Source: Bostrychus sinensis
Taxonomy: Eukaryota > Chordata > Actinopteri > Gobiiformes > Eleotridae
DNA length: 64,000 nt
Direction: 5' to 3'
NCBI GenBank assembly: GCA_020698575.1
Contig: CM036243.1
Location: forward strand, 27,511,403 to 27,575,402
The translations under genes and the position numbers were made by a program. A model generated the notes under the pieces. It worked only from the letters and a program-made list of their open reading frames with translations. It was not told the origin of the DNA and did not search any database. Position 1 is the first letter of the stretch. Each line of letters opens with the position of its first letter. Below are positions 1-11,060 of this stretch, one piece after another.

Positions 1-389
1 GTTTTGATTAGTTAGTTGCTTTTATCCTGAAATATTCAAAATATTTTGCATTGCCTAGAAAAAGTACAGAATTCAAGTTTTTATGCCTAAGTATTTTTAT
101 GTAACTTTGTTCAGTTAATAATAAAAATAAAGCCATACAACACAGCGCCTAAACTGTAGAGGTGTTGTTGTATTCTTAATAAGTTGCCAAGCTTCAATGG
201 TTTGTATTAATTATGGAAGTTTTAATGAGTATCAATATTTATATTAAAAAATATAGTCTTCAGCTATTTTTTTCTGTAACAATTTTAAAAGAGAACAACT
301 TTATACAAACAGAAATGTCTGAAAAACATAACAAGGCAATCCATTATTGCACAAGACAAGTCAAAAACGCACTGACAGAGGCTCTCAAC

Positions 390-3300
390 TCAGATTTCAT
401 CCTCAACCTAGACAAAAAAAGACAAAATATTAGTCAACCTTTTAAATGTTTCTTGTGGATAATACGAATAACTTAACTTACTTTTAAATTTTGCGGTGTG
501 AAAGACATGGCTTGTTGAGTGAGGTTTTTCTTCATCCTGTTGTTAAAAGCTTCGAGCTAAAAAATAACACAAATACAAATAAGTATGAATACAGCTACAT
601 CAGGGCCGTGATTTCTCTTCTTTTTTAGTGTTTTCAAAGATAACACAATTATTCAAATATAAATACTTATAGAAGTTTGTATAACATAGGGCTCCAGGGT
701 GTGACTCTGTTTGGAATGATGCCTCAAACAAACGTGAGGGTACAGTGCTGAATAATGTTCAGCCACTTAAACTTAACTCTGAGCAGTGAGAGAGCGAGTT
801 AACACCTTTTGCTAAACTGTATTTAAAACTGAAGTTTTCTAGTGCGCTGATGCTGTGCACACCTCTTTAATCCAACCTCAGAGGCGTTGAATCAAGTTGG
901 GGCATCTGTTTTGTCCTGTGGATGTAACGGGTGCACCATTGCAACCAAGGAAAACATTAAGACGGACTGGGTGTTTTTTTGGTTACACATAGATTAGGGT
1001 TAATGTAGACTTTATTGTCCCTGTAAGGAATTTTGTACTCTGCATTTGACCCATCCTCCTGGCCATGTCAGTAGCAGTCCTGACCCTGGCCAGGATGCTG
1101 GGGAAAGGGAATCGTATTTATATAGCACTTTACCTATGACACAAGTCACCCAAAGTGCTTCACACAGAAGGGAAGGGATATGTCATTCACTCCATAGTCA
1201 GTGGTGGTAAGCTACGTTTTGTAGCCACAGTTTCCCCTGGGGTAGACTGACAGAAACACGGCTGCGCACATCTGCGCCAACGGACCCTCCGACCACCATC
1301 GACTTCCTGGTATTTCTCCAGCGGTCTCCCATCCAGGTATTGACCAGGGTACTGACCAGGGTAGAACATGCAAGCTCCACACAGAAAAGCCACACACAGT
1401 CTGGGAATCAAACCCGGGACCTTCTTGCTGTGAGGCAAGAGAGCGCCAACCACTAAGCCACATGTGACTACACTGGACGCATTCTGGAGCCCTAAACAAA
1501 ATTATCATTATCTTTATTATTGTTATGATTAGATCACTGATGAAAGTAAAATACCAACCTTTTTCTTCAGGTTTGCTTTGATCTCCTCCTCTGTGAGCAC
1601 TGGCTTCTCTTCTTTTTTGACCATTACTACAGGTTCTCCTCCAGGTTCAGCAGTGGTTATTTCTGTATTAGTCCTTTCCATTGCTGCAGTATTGTGTGTT
1701 GTCATCACACACTGACCTAACAATTTTGTATCTTTTACCAAAAGCTGTCCTTCTGATCCTGATCCGGTTAATACTTTAATATTCTTTGTTTTTGCATGGT
1801 CTCCTGTTAATACTTCAGTATTCTTTGTTATTACATTTCCTGTAAGTCCTCTAAATTCACACAATGGGGCTTCCACATCATTTATTACCACCAGTCCATC
1901 AAACTCTGTTAACTTTGCAGGATTTTTTAGTGCCAGTGCTCTAGTTACTGGCCCTGTTCTGTCTCTGAGCTGCCTCTCTGTCTCCTCATCTCTTTCCATA
2001 AACACTCTACATTTCTTCTTTTTCTTCCTATTTTTTTTTTTCGTTGGTCCTGTGTTTTCCGTAGGGTTTTGTTGAGCTTCGGTTTGTGCTTCGCTTGCTC
2101 CAGCAGTTTGACCCTGAGCCTGACTATTATCCTCTTTAATGGACACAATAACATCATTAAGTTCTTTCTTCCAGTTGTTCATTTTTTTCTTCCTTTCCTT
2201 AACTTCTCTCGCCTTTGCTCTCTTTTCTTTGATCCGTATTTTTCTTGCAGCTTTCAGTTCCCTAAAAAAATCAATTTGTTCCTTTCTGGTCATTTTATTA
2301 AGGAACTCTGAACGCACATAGGGATTGGCAATACAAACTGTCTTTACAGAAACCAGACAGCGAGATTCTACTGGGCGTAATCCTTGTTGGCTGTTATCCC
2401 CTAAATCTACTAATGGTTCGTTGCAGATTGTGTTTTCTTCTGGAGGAGGGTCAGATATGCTATTGTTATTGTATTGGTTAATCTGCTGGTTGGGAGGGAT
2501 AGTAGGAATACTTTGTGGGTAGTTTTGGTTGTAAGAAGTATTTGACTCAGAGACTGAAGGATGGTTGTGTGCCCAGTAATTAGCAGGATTTGACAAATAG
2601 TTATAGTAGGCGACGCACTGAGAATAATGTGCCTCATTGTATAAAGGTGAATAGGCATTAGGCAACATTTGGTGTGGTGGATATGTGCTGTAATTGTGTG
2701 ATGATGAATAAGCATAAGGCTGCGATGAAGAGACAGTTTGGTACTGGAGATGTGAGTCCCTGTGGTTACTCGCATCTGGGCTTCTTTGCCTAAGGGGTGA
2801 ATGCGAACTTCTCTGCCTGAGAGATGAGCTTGAACTTCGCTGTCTACGAGGTGAGCTTGGACTTCGCTGTCTACGAGGTGAGCTTGGACTTCGCCGTCTA
2901 CGAGGTGAGCTTGGACTTCGCCATCTACGAGGTGAGCTTGGACTTCGCCGTCTACGAGGTGAGCTTGGACTTCGCCGTCTACGAGGTGAGCTTGGACTTC
3001 GCCGTCTACGAGGTGAGCTTGGACTTCGCCGTCTACGAGGTGAGCTTGGACTTCGACTTCTACGAGATGAGCTTGAACTTTGCCGTCTACGAGGTGAGCT
3101 AGGAATTCTCTGTCTATGAAGTGAGCTTGGACTTTGCTGTTTACGAGGTGAGCTCGGACTTCGCCATTTATGCGGTGAGCTTGGACCTCTCCGCCTTTGA
3201 AATGGGACTGGGGTCCTAGATTCGTCTGATGACGAACCAGACAAAGAGCTGGAGGAGGACCTTGTATAATGCGCCGGTGAGTATTTCTCCCCTTCTTCCT

Positions 3301-5326
3301 GTTGATGCTCACTGTCTGACTGTGTCTTGTCTTCTGGTTTTTCTTCTGGTCTTTTTTCTCCTTCTATCTTCTGCTTTTTCCCATACAACCTCTCCTGAGT
3401 CCTGTCAGCGAGGCGGCTCATCTCATCCATCCCTAAACTTAAACCGAGGGACTCCAACACGTTTTGGAGATGCTTTTGCTGTTCGTCTGTATTTGGTCGT
3501 TCTTCCTCTTCCTTCTTCTGCCTCTTCACTGATGGAGGAGAGCCAAAAAAGCTTGTCTCATCACCATTTTGACTGCTGTGTGACACGTCTTCACTGTCGT
3601 CATTGACAATTTTTCGGAGCTCATCGATGTCCACTCCTTTGTTGAGAATATCAAGGAAGCGCATAAAACCCTGGTTGCTTGCCTCCTCTGGTGGTGTAAC
3701 TTCCTGCCTGGGAGGAGTGGTGCTAAGAAATGGTATCTGATGTAAAATACAAAAGAAAAGCCTGTTATTAAAACCACAAATGACCTAAAAGATCATTTGT
3801 AGAGATTAATTACAAATCAGCATGTTGAAGTGCAGAGGAACATATACTGAGTTATATAATATTCTTAAGTGTCCTATATTATACTTTTTTCAGGCTTTTT
3901 GAAATAGCTTTGCAGTAGTATTCCATGTTTCATAACTTAAAATAATGAATAGGTATGGAAAACGTCTTTTTTCGGGGGAGCTGGCTTACTTTCAATTACT
4001 ACTTCCTTAGATGCCTGTCGCCCCTGCTGACAACAGTGGGGACTTGAGAGAGCATAAAAAGGCTATTTAGCAAGGCTATTAGCAACACCACTCTAAGAGA
4101 TAGATAAATGAGCTGACTGCTTCGAAGTGACAGCAGTTTAACTACTGAAATTATCAGAATGAGTCAGAGGACAGTGTATGGGCTTTAGAAACGAGCAGGA
4201 GCACTTCCTGGTTTCACATGTTGAGCATAGAGCGCTGAGACTGAGCGTTTGAGCTATTGAGAAGCCACAGCATACAACATTACTTACAAGCATTACTGAA
4301 ACTAAATAATTCAGGTATGTTTTTGACATAGAAACCTGGAAGCAAGATTTTTAAAAGTTAAAAGTCTTTGATTTTACAAAGGTATTAAAGTATTAAAAAT
4401 AAAATGGATTTAAAACATTTGCCACAAATGAATTAAAACAAGGATTGGTATTTTGGTATTCCACATTGAAAGGCATGGCTCAGAATTCTGATATGCAGCA
4501 AAATTAAAACTATTGGAGTAAACTTTATCTCAACCAATGACACACTCATACTTGGTGGGATATTGCCACAGAAGCAGCACACTAGTTTTGCTTTTGCCAT
4601 ACAATAAACAAACTTGCAAGTTAGTTACAATCTGACTTCATTAAAAATAAGTTACATACCCCACAGTTTTCTGGCTCCACAGAGGGTTCAGCAAATCTCT
4701 GTAGCAAAACTGACTGTACTCTCTGCTTTAAAGGGTGGTCATGCTGTATATTGATTGAGGAGCCTTTTCTGGTTTTAGCCAAGGGACGCTGAAAGGAAGA
4801 AGAAAAAGAGAGCAAATCAGCATGACATCTGCTTTAACTGGACTTGTGGCAAATTAATTTATGGCTCAAAAGACACCTTGGATCCAAACCCACGATGATG
4901 CAGCTGGAGAATCAAGTTTACTCTTTCTTTGAGAGTCTTATTTGTTTTGGTTTGTTTTGATTTTTCTTCATTGCACACTCTTGGCAAAGTCATCTTAAGA
5001 TCTACATTTTTAAGAGCAATGGCAGCTTTTTTCAGCATGATCTGCTCCTCTATCACTTGTAGTTCTTTGCGTTTCCTTGCCAGCTCAGGGTCCTCGTCGT
5101 CCTCCTCGGGCTCAAATGGCTGTCCATCGGGGTCTTCAGTTTCTTGTTCTTCATTGTGCCAGTTATGGGAGGAAGTGCCAGGTCTGTCCCACAATCCTAC
5201 ATCTGCCCCAGTGCTGCTGCTTCTGCTGCTATGTGGTTCTAGACCTGAGTACGTTGAGTAATGACAAAAATTGTCCCAGTCGTCGTTGGACCTATTCAAG
5301 TTATGTCTCATGAACGGATTCATCAT
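390..5326 (-). CDS. ZNF318-like SR-rich protein, gene 1 (949 aa, no zinc finger)
   Basis: Coding exons on the minus strand, in order: 5326-4877, 4788-4660, 3736-1559, 556-482, 407-390. All junctions are GT-AG and phase 0. Total 2850 nt, 949 aa plus TGA. Residues 1-150 start with two Met and contain an acidic stretch followed by a charged helix (ELARKRKELQ). At about 217-240 is a GF-M-RFLDILNKGVD-type motif, and at 307-314 QERLYGKK closes a helix. Residues ~374-514 are 9-residue Arg/Ser/Pro repeats, then a Tyr/Asn/Pro-rich part, a basic coiled coil (~690-750) and a Lys tract. The helix and QERL-GKK element match human ZNF318 from memory, and so does the coiled coil. The ZNF318 C2H2/matrin fingers are absent; the last exon codes only VEDEI and stop. 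By homology a nuclear, RNA- or chromatin-associated role is plausible but not shown. A 10-codon uORF precedes the start. The gene could equally be called a ZNF318 paralogue. Confidence 0.8.
1005..1480. repeat. SINE-like dispersed repeat in intron 4 of gene 1
   Basis: Shares long blocks with 33126-33420 and 42690-43545: a start like TTTATTGTCCCTG, then TGCATTTGACCCAT, and an end like CTCCACACAGAAAGGC followed by a tRNA B-box-like GAATCAAACCC. The middle contains an inverted LINE-type 3' end (ATATAGCACTTTA), so this copy is composite. No intact target-site duplication was found. Confidence 0.6.
2776..3205 (-). repeat. Coding 27-bp minisatellite (RRRRSPSSP repeat)
   Basis: About 15-16 tandem copies of a 27-bp unit lie inside the large exon of gene 1. 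On the minus strand they encode the 9-residue unit RRRRSPSSP; the central units (about 2850-3070) are nearly identical and the edges diverge. Such Arg-Ser/Ser-Pro repeats are typical of SR-type splicing-related proteins and SRPK/CLK substrates. Because the unit length is a multiple of three, copy changes keep the frame. Other frames, including one on the plus strand, also stay open across the array. Confidence 0.9.
3880..4270. repeat. Dispersed repeat in intron 3 of gene 1
   Basis: The segment 4005-4265 closely resembles 46400-46640 in the cwc25 gene in the same orientation. Shared blocks include GAGCTGACTGCTTC, TTATCAGAATGAGTC and AGGAGCACTTCCTG. The segment 3885-3955 resembles 9212-9295 in the matching intron of gene 2, sharing a TTTTTTCAGGCTTTT-GAAATA block. 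No coding potential or clear termini were seen. Confidence 0.6.
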
Positions 5327-5353
5327 TCACTGGTGTTTCTCAGTGCATTCAGG

Positions 5354-5990
5354 TCAAATGATATGCTGCAGAGTAGAAGAAACAAATAAAACACTTTAGT
5401 TAGTTTAAATGAGCATTTATCGTGAATTAACCTATGTGACTATGTAAATATGTATAAAGCCTTTTTGCACTGTTAATTTTATATTTTCATAATTATAATG
5501 TTACATGTTTTTGCCATTTCTAAACTTTTTATTGTAAATAATTTATACTTGCACCTTTGTTTTGATGCATGCTCACTTTATATTTTTGCTTTCTGCTCTT
5601 TATTCTGTATTAAAAGCTGCCTAAACAAGTGAATTTCTCTAGTGCAAGATTAATAAAGTTCAATCTAATTAAATCTAACACCTACAGCCTAATAACGCCA
5701 GTGAAAGAGTGCCCTATAGACCCCCACACATATTCAAGATCTAACTAATGTCCCAAAATAATAAAAAGCAATCAACATAAGATTTAACACCTAGTTATAC
5801 AAGTAAGATATATGATCTATCAGGTGGCTTAAGCTAAAACGAGACATGGTTAGGAAGATACATTTAACTTACACTTATTAGCATGACAGCTAACAGACTG
5901 TTTACCTTATGTAGCTCGTCAAACATGTCGTTTTTCTGCAGCATTACGTGAAAAAATATTGTTTTAAGTTAGTTCGGGTTTTAGTGGACT
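5354..5990 (-). promoter_or_regulatory. 5' non-coding exon, intron and uORF of ZNF318-like gene 1
   Basis: The first exon ends at 5906 with the donor AAG|GTAAAC. Exon 2 starts at 5365 after a TGCAG acceptor. A short upstream ORF begins at the ATG at 5926-5924, crosses the junction and stops at TGA 5356-5354 (peptide MFDELHKHII). The main ATG at 5326 lies 28 bases after that stop. No TATA box is visible, and the transcription start is placed only roughly at 5950-6000. Confidence 0.6.
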
Positions 5991-5999
5991 GGTGCATAA

Positions 6000-7950
6000 A
6001 CAGTAAAAAAAAAAAAAAAAAAAAATTAAAACATTGCCAAATAAAGATGCGGCCGTAGTCCTCTGGTTACATTTGACTTCGAGCCTAGTGTTGTTGTGGG
6101 GTCAACTGCTCAAGACTTGGGAGGCCGTGGAAGAAACTGAAGGCCGCAGCGCCGCTTGGTGGACGGAGGACCGACATTACAAGAAAACAGAGGATGTCCA
6201 TATCATTAAAACAAGTCAAAAATCTAATTTTTTTTACGTGACTTTTAAGAGGTGTGGCAAAAGTGTAGGCTACACTATTTTTTAGGGCCCGAAGCAAACA
6301 CTTTTTCAAAATGTATATTAAAGGAGAAACAAAAAATCACAAAATTCAAAACATCTACAAATTAAGTGTAGCCAGGAATAAATTTTAAGACTTTGAGAAT
6401 TTTAAAACATGCATGTATGTGTATTTATATAACTGCATTCTCAAAAATGGCTAATGACTTGACAAAGGTCATGTAAAATGTTGGGCATGCACTACTTATA
6501 TTAGATTGGATTAAATTTGTTTTAAGGAATACAGAAGCATCTCTTAATATGAACCCTCTAAAGCAGTGGTTCCAAACCTGGGGTCCAAGACCCCCCCAGG
6601 GGGCCACGAGAGACTGCAGGGGGTCCACAGAGTTCTTGCTGTTCTGAGGTTGAGGGTATCAAAGTGATATTTGTGCAAAGTAAATTCAAAAAATTCCACA
6701 GCAAACTGGAAAACAAATGAAACTGTGACAAAAATCTACTACTACTGCTGATTATTTTTTTAAATAAATTCTTGTTACTAATCACTTTATGCTTCTGATG
6801 CACTAGTGTGGGCTGGGGATAGAGGGCTGGGAGGGCTTGGCTTGTCTTGGACACTGCTCTACTGGACTGACTGCAACGCATCAGTTTGATTATATATAAT
6901 ATATAAGATTTTTATAAAAAATAGAAATTATAGTATCTTGAAATATTTTTAAACCATGTTCATCTGTTTTCCAAGCTGACAAGGCCACATACTATGATTA
7001 TAATGAACAGAACTGACCAACTTGTTTTTGTTCCAGACCACAATAAAACAATACAATCTTTGCCATAGCGGGTGGCAGGGGTGTAGCACAGATTTCTGGG
7101 CCCTTTGTATAAATCATGTTGGTGGGCCCCTATTCTTGATCAATATCTCTCGTTCATATCCCATGCTTTTTGAGGGCCCTTCCCTGCAGTGGGCCCTCGG
7201 TAGGCAAACCGTACCCTTTACCTCCCCAGTCCGAAACCCCTGGTGGATGGACAATTCTTCTTTTTCATAAAAATATTTTAAAAATTACTACAACTTTGAA
7301 AAGGGAATAAAGGCTACAACTGGTATAATGCAACATGTTAATATACACATGGTGCCGCTTAGCTTTCCTGTTATTGTGATAAAATAAGTTTGCACTTTTC
7401 AGTTTTCTACTTTCTTAATTAGTATAGTTAATCCATTGAGGTATATCTGAAAAAATAACTTAAAATGAAGCAAACTCCCACAACTTTAAATCAGTTTTAT
7501 TGTTAGGTAATTCAAATATTTACAAAATATTTTTCTGTGTACACAACAGAAATATGCATGGACCTGAAATACATGACTTTCCTATTCTCAGGACAAAAAA
7601 AAAAAAAAAAAAAAATCCTATGGCGCTCCTTAATTTGTATAAAAGCTAGTGTCACACCAACAGAGGTTTCTGGCAAATTATATAAACAGTGTTTGATAAA
7701 CACATTTGACATGCAAAAAAAAGTATTTTTATACTTTATTAAAATGCAAGCATCATAAGAGTGGTCTGTTTATTTCTAAAACGAATAGTAATAGTATAAT
7801 ATGGACTGTCAATTTGCTTATTTTGGAAATCCTCTTGGTTTTAAAATTAGGCATACTGCATATAATATAATAGGCTGAACAGTACTGAAAACTGGTTACT
7901 AAATACAGTTTCTAGCCTTTATCGTTTCTTCAGTCTGTCATATTTATTTT
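6000..7950. other. Spacer between the two ZNF318-like genes
   Basis: AT-rich spacer with no supported gene. It holds an A-tract (6006-6025), a hAT-like left end at about 6564 (CAGTGGTTCCAAACCTGGGG, with no matching right end identified), a complete small MITE (7076-7242) and another A-tract (7594-7614). The 3' untranslated region of gene 2 probably ends shortly before 7930, where AATAAA occurs on the minus strand just past the stop codon. Confidence 0.55.
7076..7242. mobile_element. Small hAT-type MITE
   Basis: A 167-bp element with imperfect terminal inverted repeats: left CAGGGGTGTAGCACAG, right ending CCGAAACCCCTG. The flanking 8-mers, GCGGGTGG (7068-7075) and GTGGATGG (7243-7250), match at 6 of 8 positions, as an aged hAT target duplication would. 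The interior is rich in GGGCCC and non-coding. Confidence 0.55.
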
Positions 7951-7954
7951 ATCT

Positions 7955-10425
7955 TTAGCCAGGTTCTTTGGTTGAAATTACTTGCAAACAGCGCGGCCGA
8001 TTTGAATATTTGTGTGCTTTCTGTGCATTTGTGTTCACAGGCTGAGTCGGGTACATCGGGGGCAGATTAAGGAAGGGATGCTGGGGAAAGTTTAAATGTG
8101 GTGGGAGAACTGGTCTGCTTTGAGGTACCACTGGTGGGAACATGTTTACAGGTGGGATGGGAGGAGGGGTTTGAGGGTACGAGAGGTACGGGGGCACTCG
8201 AGGCACAAACAAATTGGGCATGATAGATGGGAAATTCGGAGGAAGATGTGTGTATGGGGAACAGTTTACTATGGGGTTAGAAGGAATCGGAGGAGGTGGT
8301 TCAGGTTTTGGCTTGATGAGAGCAGCTGAAGAAAGAACTTGAATAGCAGCGGAGGTTTTCGTTGTGCTCTGTTGTGTACTGCATCTATCAGTTTGAGAGA
8401 AGTCTGTTTCTTCTCTTTGAGCGCTGTACGAGTGACTTTTGTTGTTGTAGTCCTGAAATGAAGAACTCGAACTAGACCTGCTCGATGATCTGCTGCGATG
8501 TTTAGGAATATATGGGCGTCTGCGTTCCTTTTCTTCTCTTGGATTTGGAGCACTGTCATTTTTCTTTCCATACAACCGCTCCTGGATTCGACTGGACATT
8601 TGACCCAGTTCTTCATACTCTAAATTAATCCCAATGGCTTGTAATACGTCCTGCATTTGCCTATGTTTGTGCTCCTCTTCAGGGCTCACTGTTGTTTTTA
8701 CTAGCGCAGATGGAGATTTAGTTCTACTGTCAAGAAACTTCCTCTCAAAATGGCTACTTTCCACTGACCTTTCCTCAGACATCGTCTTACCATTTGAGCT
8801 GTACAACCTGGATGGTGGAGAAGCCGGTCTTTCCGTTCTTTCAGTCTCGGGCCAGTAACGTGTATTTTGAAGATGCCTCTGTTGTCTTTGAGGTGATCCA
8901 ACAGACCACAGTCGGCCTGCAGCATTTGGTGATGGTGGAGACTGTGGGCAGACATTCACATCGGGAGTGCCCTGAGTCACTATCTTGGTCAGTGTCTCAA
9001 CATTTACACCCATGTTGAGAACGTCAAGGAAACGCTGAAAACCTTTAGACATTTTCGTCTCTCCAGCAGAAGCAGCAGCAGGAGGAGGAGTTTGGCGTCT
9101 TTTACTAGGTTCACCACTCTATAAGGAAACAAGAACACATGATCACTGAGCTGCAGTTTAGACCAAATATAACATTTACTGTCAAGCAAAAACATATACA
9201 TTTAAGGGGTCACATTATTCATTTTTTCAGGCTTTTGAAATACTTGGACACCTTCAGATTAGTATTTCATGTTTTATATATCAAAATAATGTATAGACAA
9301 CATTAAAACACAGTTAAAAGCTCACTATTAGCCGATTCAGTCTTAAAGGGGACCTTTAAAAACACACCTGTAGACTTGAGCCATTCAGTGAAAACCTGCT
9401 CCTGTTGTGATTGTGTTCTTCATGGTCTCTGGAAAAGCTGCCACTCCTCTGTCTCGGTGGTGTAAAACTCTGTTAAAGACAAATAATATTTTGATGAGTG
9501 AACCAACAGTAAAAGATTTTTTTCTGCCATATTCACAACAAATACAGTAAAATTAAATATAAACCAATAATTTCTTCACTCCTCCTCACATTATTTCACA
9601 GCTTGTTATGTTGCATAATATTTTATCCACAGATTCCACATGAGGGTGGAATTGGCAAACGCTTATATACAGCCATATTTAAACACAACCGGGATGTATA
9701 CGTTACTTGAGAGGAGGGAGTGTGTAAATTAAACAAAAATCTATTGCCTTATTGCTTTCATAATAACAACTCAACGGCAGTATTTTAAGAGCTGTTAAAT
9801 ATTGCCAACCTTTATAAGGACATCACGGGCTCGTGTCCTCTCCTGTGACTGCTCTCTGCTCTCTTGACTGTCTCTGTCTGTGTAATATTCAGATGAACGT
9901 CTGTAACTTGCTTCGTCTTGGTATTGGCTGTAGTGAAACTCATCTTGACGATGGCTGTATCTCGTCTCCTCTGGTGTTCTCTTGTGACTGTAGCTCTCCT
10001 CTAATGACACTGTACGTTTAAAATCCTTGTTTCTTTGTACATGGGTGTAGAGCTCTGGGGACTGTCTGCATGACTCTCCAGGCTCAGGGTGGTATCTGTA
10101 ATGGTCCTCATCTGCCAATGTCCGCCGTCTTTTTTCAGTAACACCTCTTTCAGGTGATAGAATGTGCTTTCGCACTGGGCTTTTTCTCCTCCACTCCCTC
10201 TTCAGGTCTGGACTATGCCCTCTCTTATGTGGTTCACTAGTAGTCTCTACTGCTCATTCTATCTGCCCTGTTGTGCGCATCTGCACTGTATTTATCGTAG
10301 GAATCTCGTATTAAATTTCGTTGAGGTTCTCGCCTCTCTTCTCTTCTGGCCTCTTCGTCCCACAGCCTCGAGTCTCTGCTGCTATACGGACGTCTCTGGC
10401 CATACTCAGACTTGTTTGAATACAT
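7955..10425 (-). CDS. ZNF318-like protein, gene 2 (about 626 aa, one-base frameshift)
   Basis: Coding exons: about 10425-9810, 9469-9368, 9118-7955. The downstream junctions are GT-AG and phase 0, and the exon layout mirrors gene 1. The first coding exon is read in one frame to RMSSRDY (10240), where TAG follows; the next base in frame +1 opens 143 codons with clear coding character (EPHKRGHSPDLKREW) up to the donor AAG|GTTGGC. So one extra base near 10239 breaks the frame. Features: Arg/Ser/Tyr/Glu-rich N-terminus; GFQRFLDVLNMGV near residue 265; a helix ending QERLYGKK near 408-415; a Pro-rich C-terminus ending in STKEPG. The coiled coil, Lys tract and last two exons of gene 1 have no counterpart. 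ZNF318 continues well beyond the corresponding point, so this is a short or decaying paralogue. An assembly indel would explain the break equally well. Function unknown; nuclear by family. Confidence 0.65.
9205..9300. repeat. Dispersed repeat in intron 3 of gene 2
   Basis: A short segment resembling 3885-3955 in the equivalent intron of gene 1, same orientation and at a similar distance upstream of the exon beginning with the RFLD motif. It shares the TTTTTTCAGGCTTTTGAAATA-type core and a following ATTTCATGTTT-like block. Confidence 0.45.
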
Positions 10426-10439
10426 GTTTACAAATGCGG

Positions 10440-11060
10440 GCTACGTTGCAAACATGAACTCAGAAGTAATCCCCTGAACCTAGGAGACAGAAACAAATCA
10501 AAATAAACGTCATTGATAAATCTCATTCTATACTTGACCCTTAACCTTTTTAGACGAACAAAAACACATAAAAACTACTTCTAATTGTTTTACACATACG
10601 GTAGCTTGGGTCTGCAGTGCTGCTAGGGTTGCAAAAGTTAGTCTCTCGAAGAAGAGAAGATCTCAGATGCACATCTGACTTACAGTACTGACGTTTGTAA
10701 ATTACATATGTATAACATAAAATGTGCTACATACCAAGAGCTAAATACATAACCCAAGGAAAATTACTTCTTTCAAATTATCCTAACCCTAAAACACGCA
10801 TAAGCGCAAAGGTTGGGTTAGCTCACCAGATTAGCAACACGCGTCTTTAGCACTAATTAACGGCCTAATATTGCGCCTACCTTTTTAGCTGAAAGCCTTC
10901 ACATTATTCAAGAAACGAAGAAATGTTTTTTTTATAATGATTGTGAGTTTGTTCATCCCTCTGATCCTCCAAATGGTGTCAAACATTTGGCTGTCGTTCG
11001 TGTATTTGGAAAAGCAAACCGGACACCACAGCTAGTCTCCTCTGTCGTTCGAAGTTTGTT
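10440..11060 (-). promoter_or_regulatory. 5' region of ZNF318-like gene 2
   Basis: The coding exon is preceded by an acceptor (CTCCTAG at about 10478) and a 5' leader. A candidate donor for a non-coding first exon is AAAAAG|GTAGGC at about 10880. The GC-richer stretch at about 10860-11060 is the likely promoter. No TATA box is evident and the exact start is not determined. Confidence 0.4.

Noticed and set aside
2410..3312. 300-codon minus-strand frame and 92-codon plus-strand frame over the RS repeat
   Set aside because: They arise because a 27-bp repeat without stops in one frame tends to be open in others. The frame used by gene 1 is the one with homologous domains and splice sites.
10225..10260. 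Programmed frameshift of the antizyme type
   Set aside because: No stimulatory element or characteristic slippery context could be recognised. An indel or assembly error is the simpler explanation.
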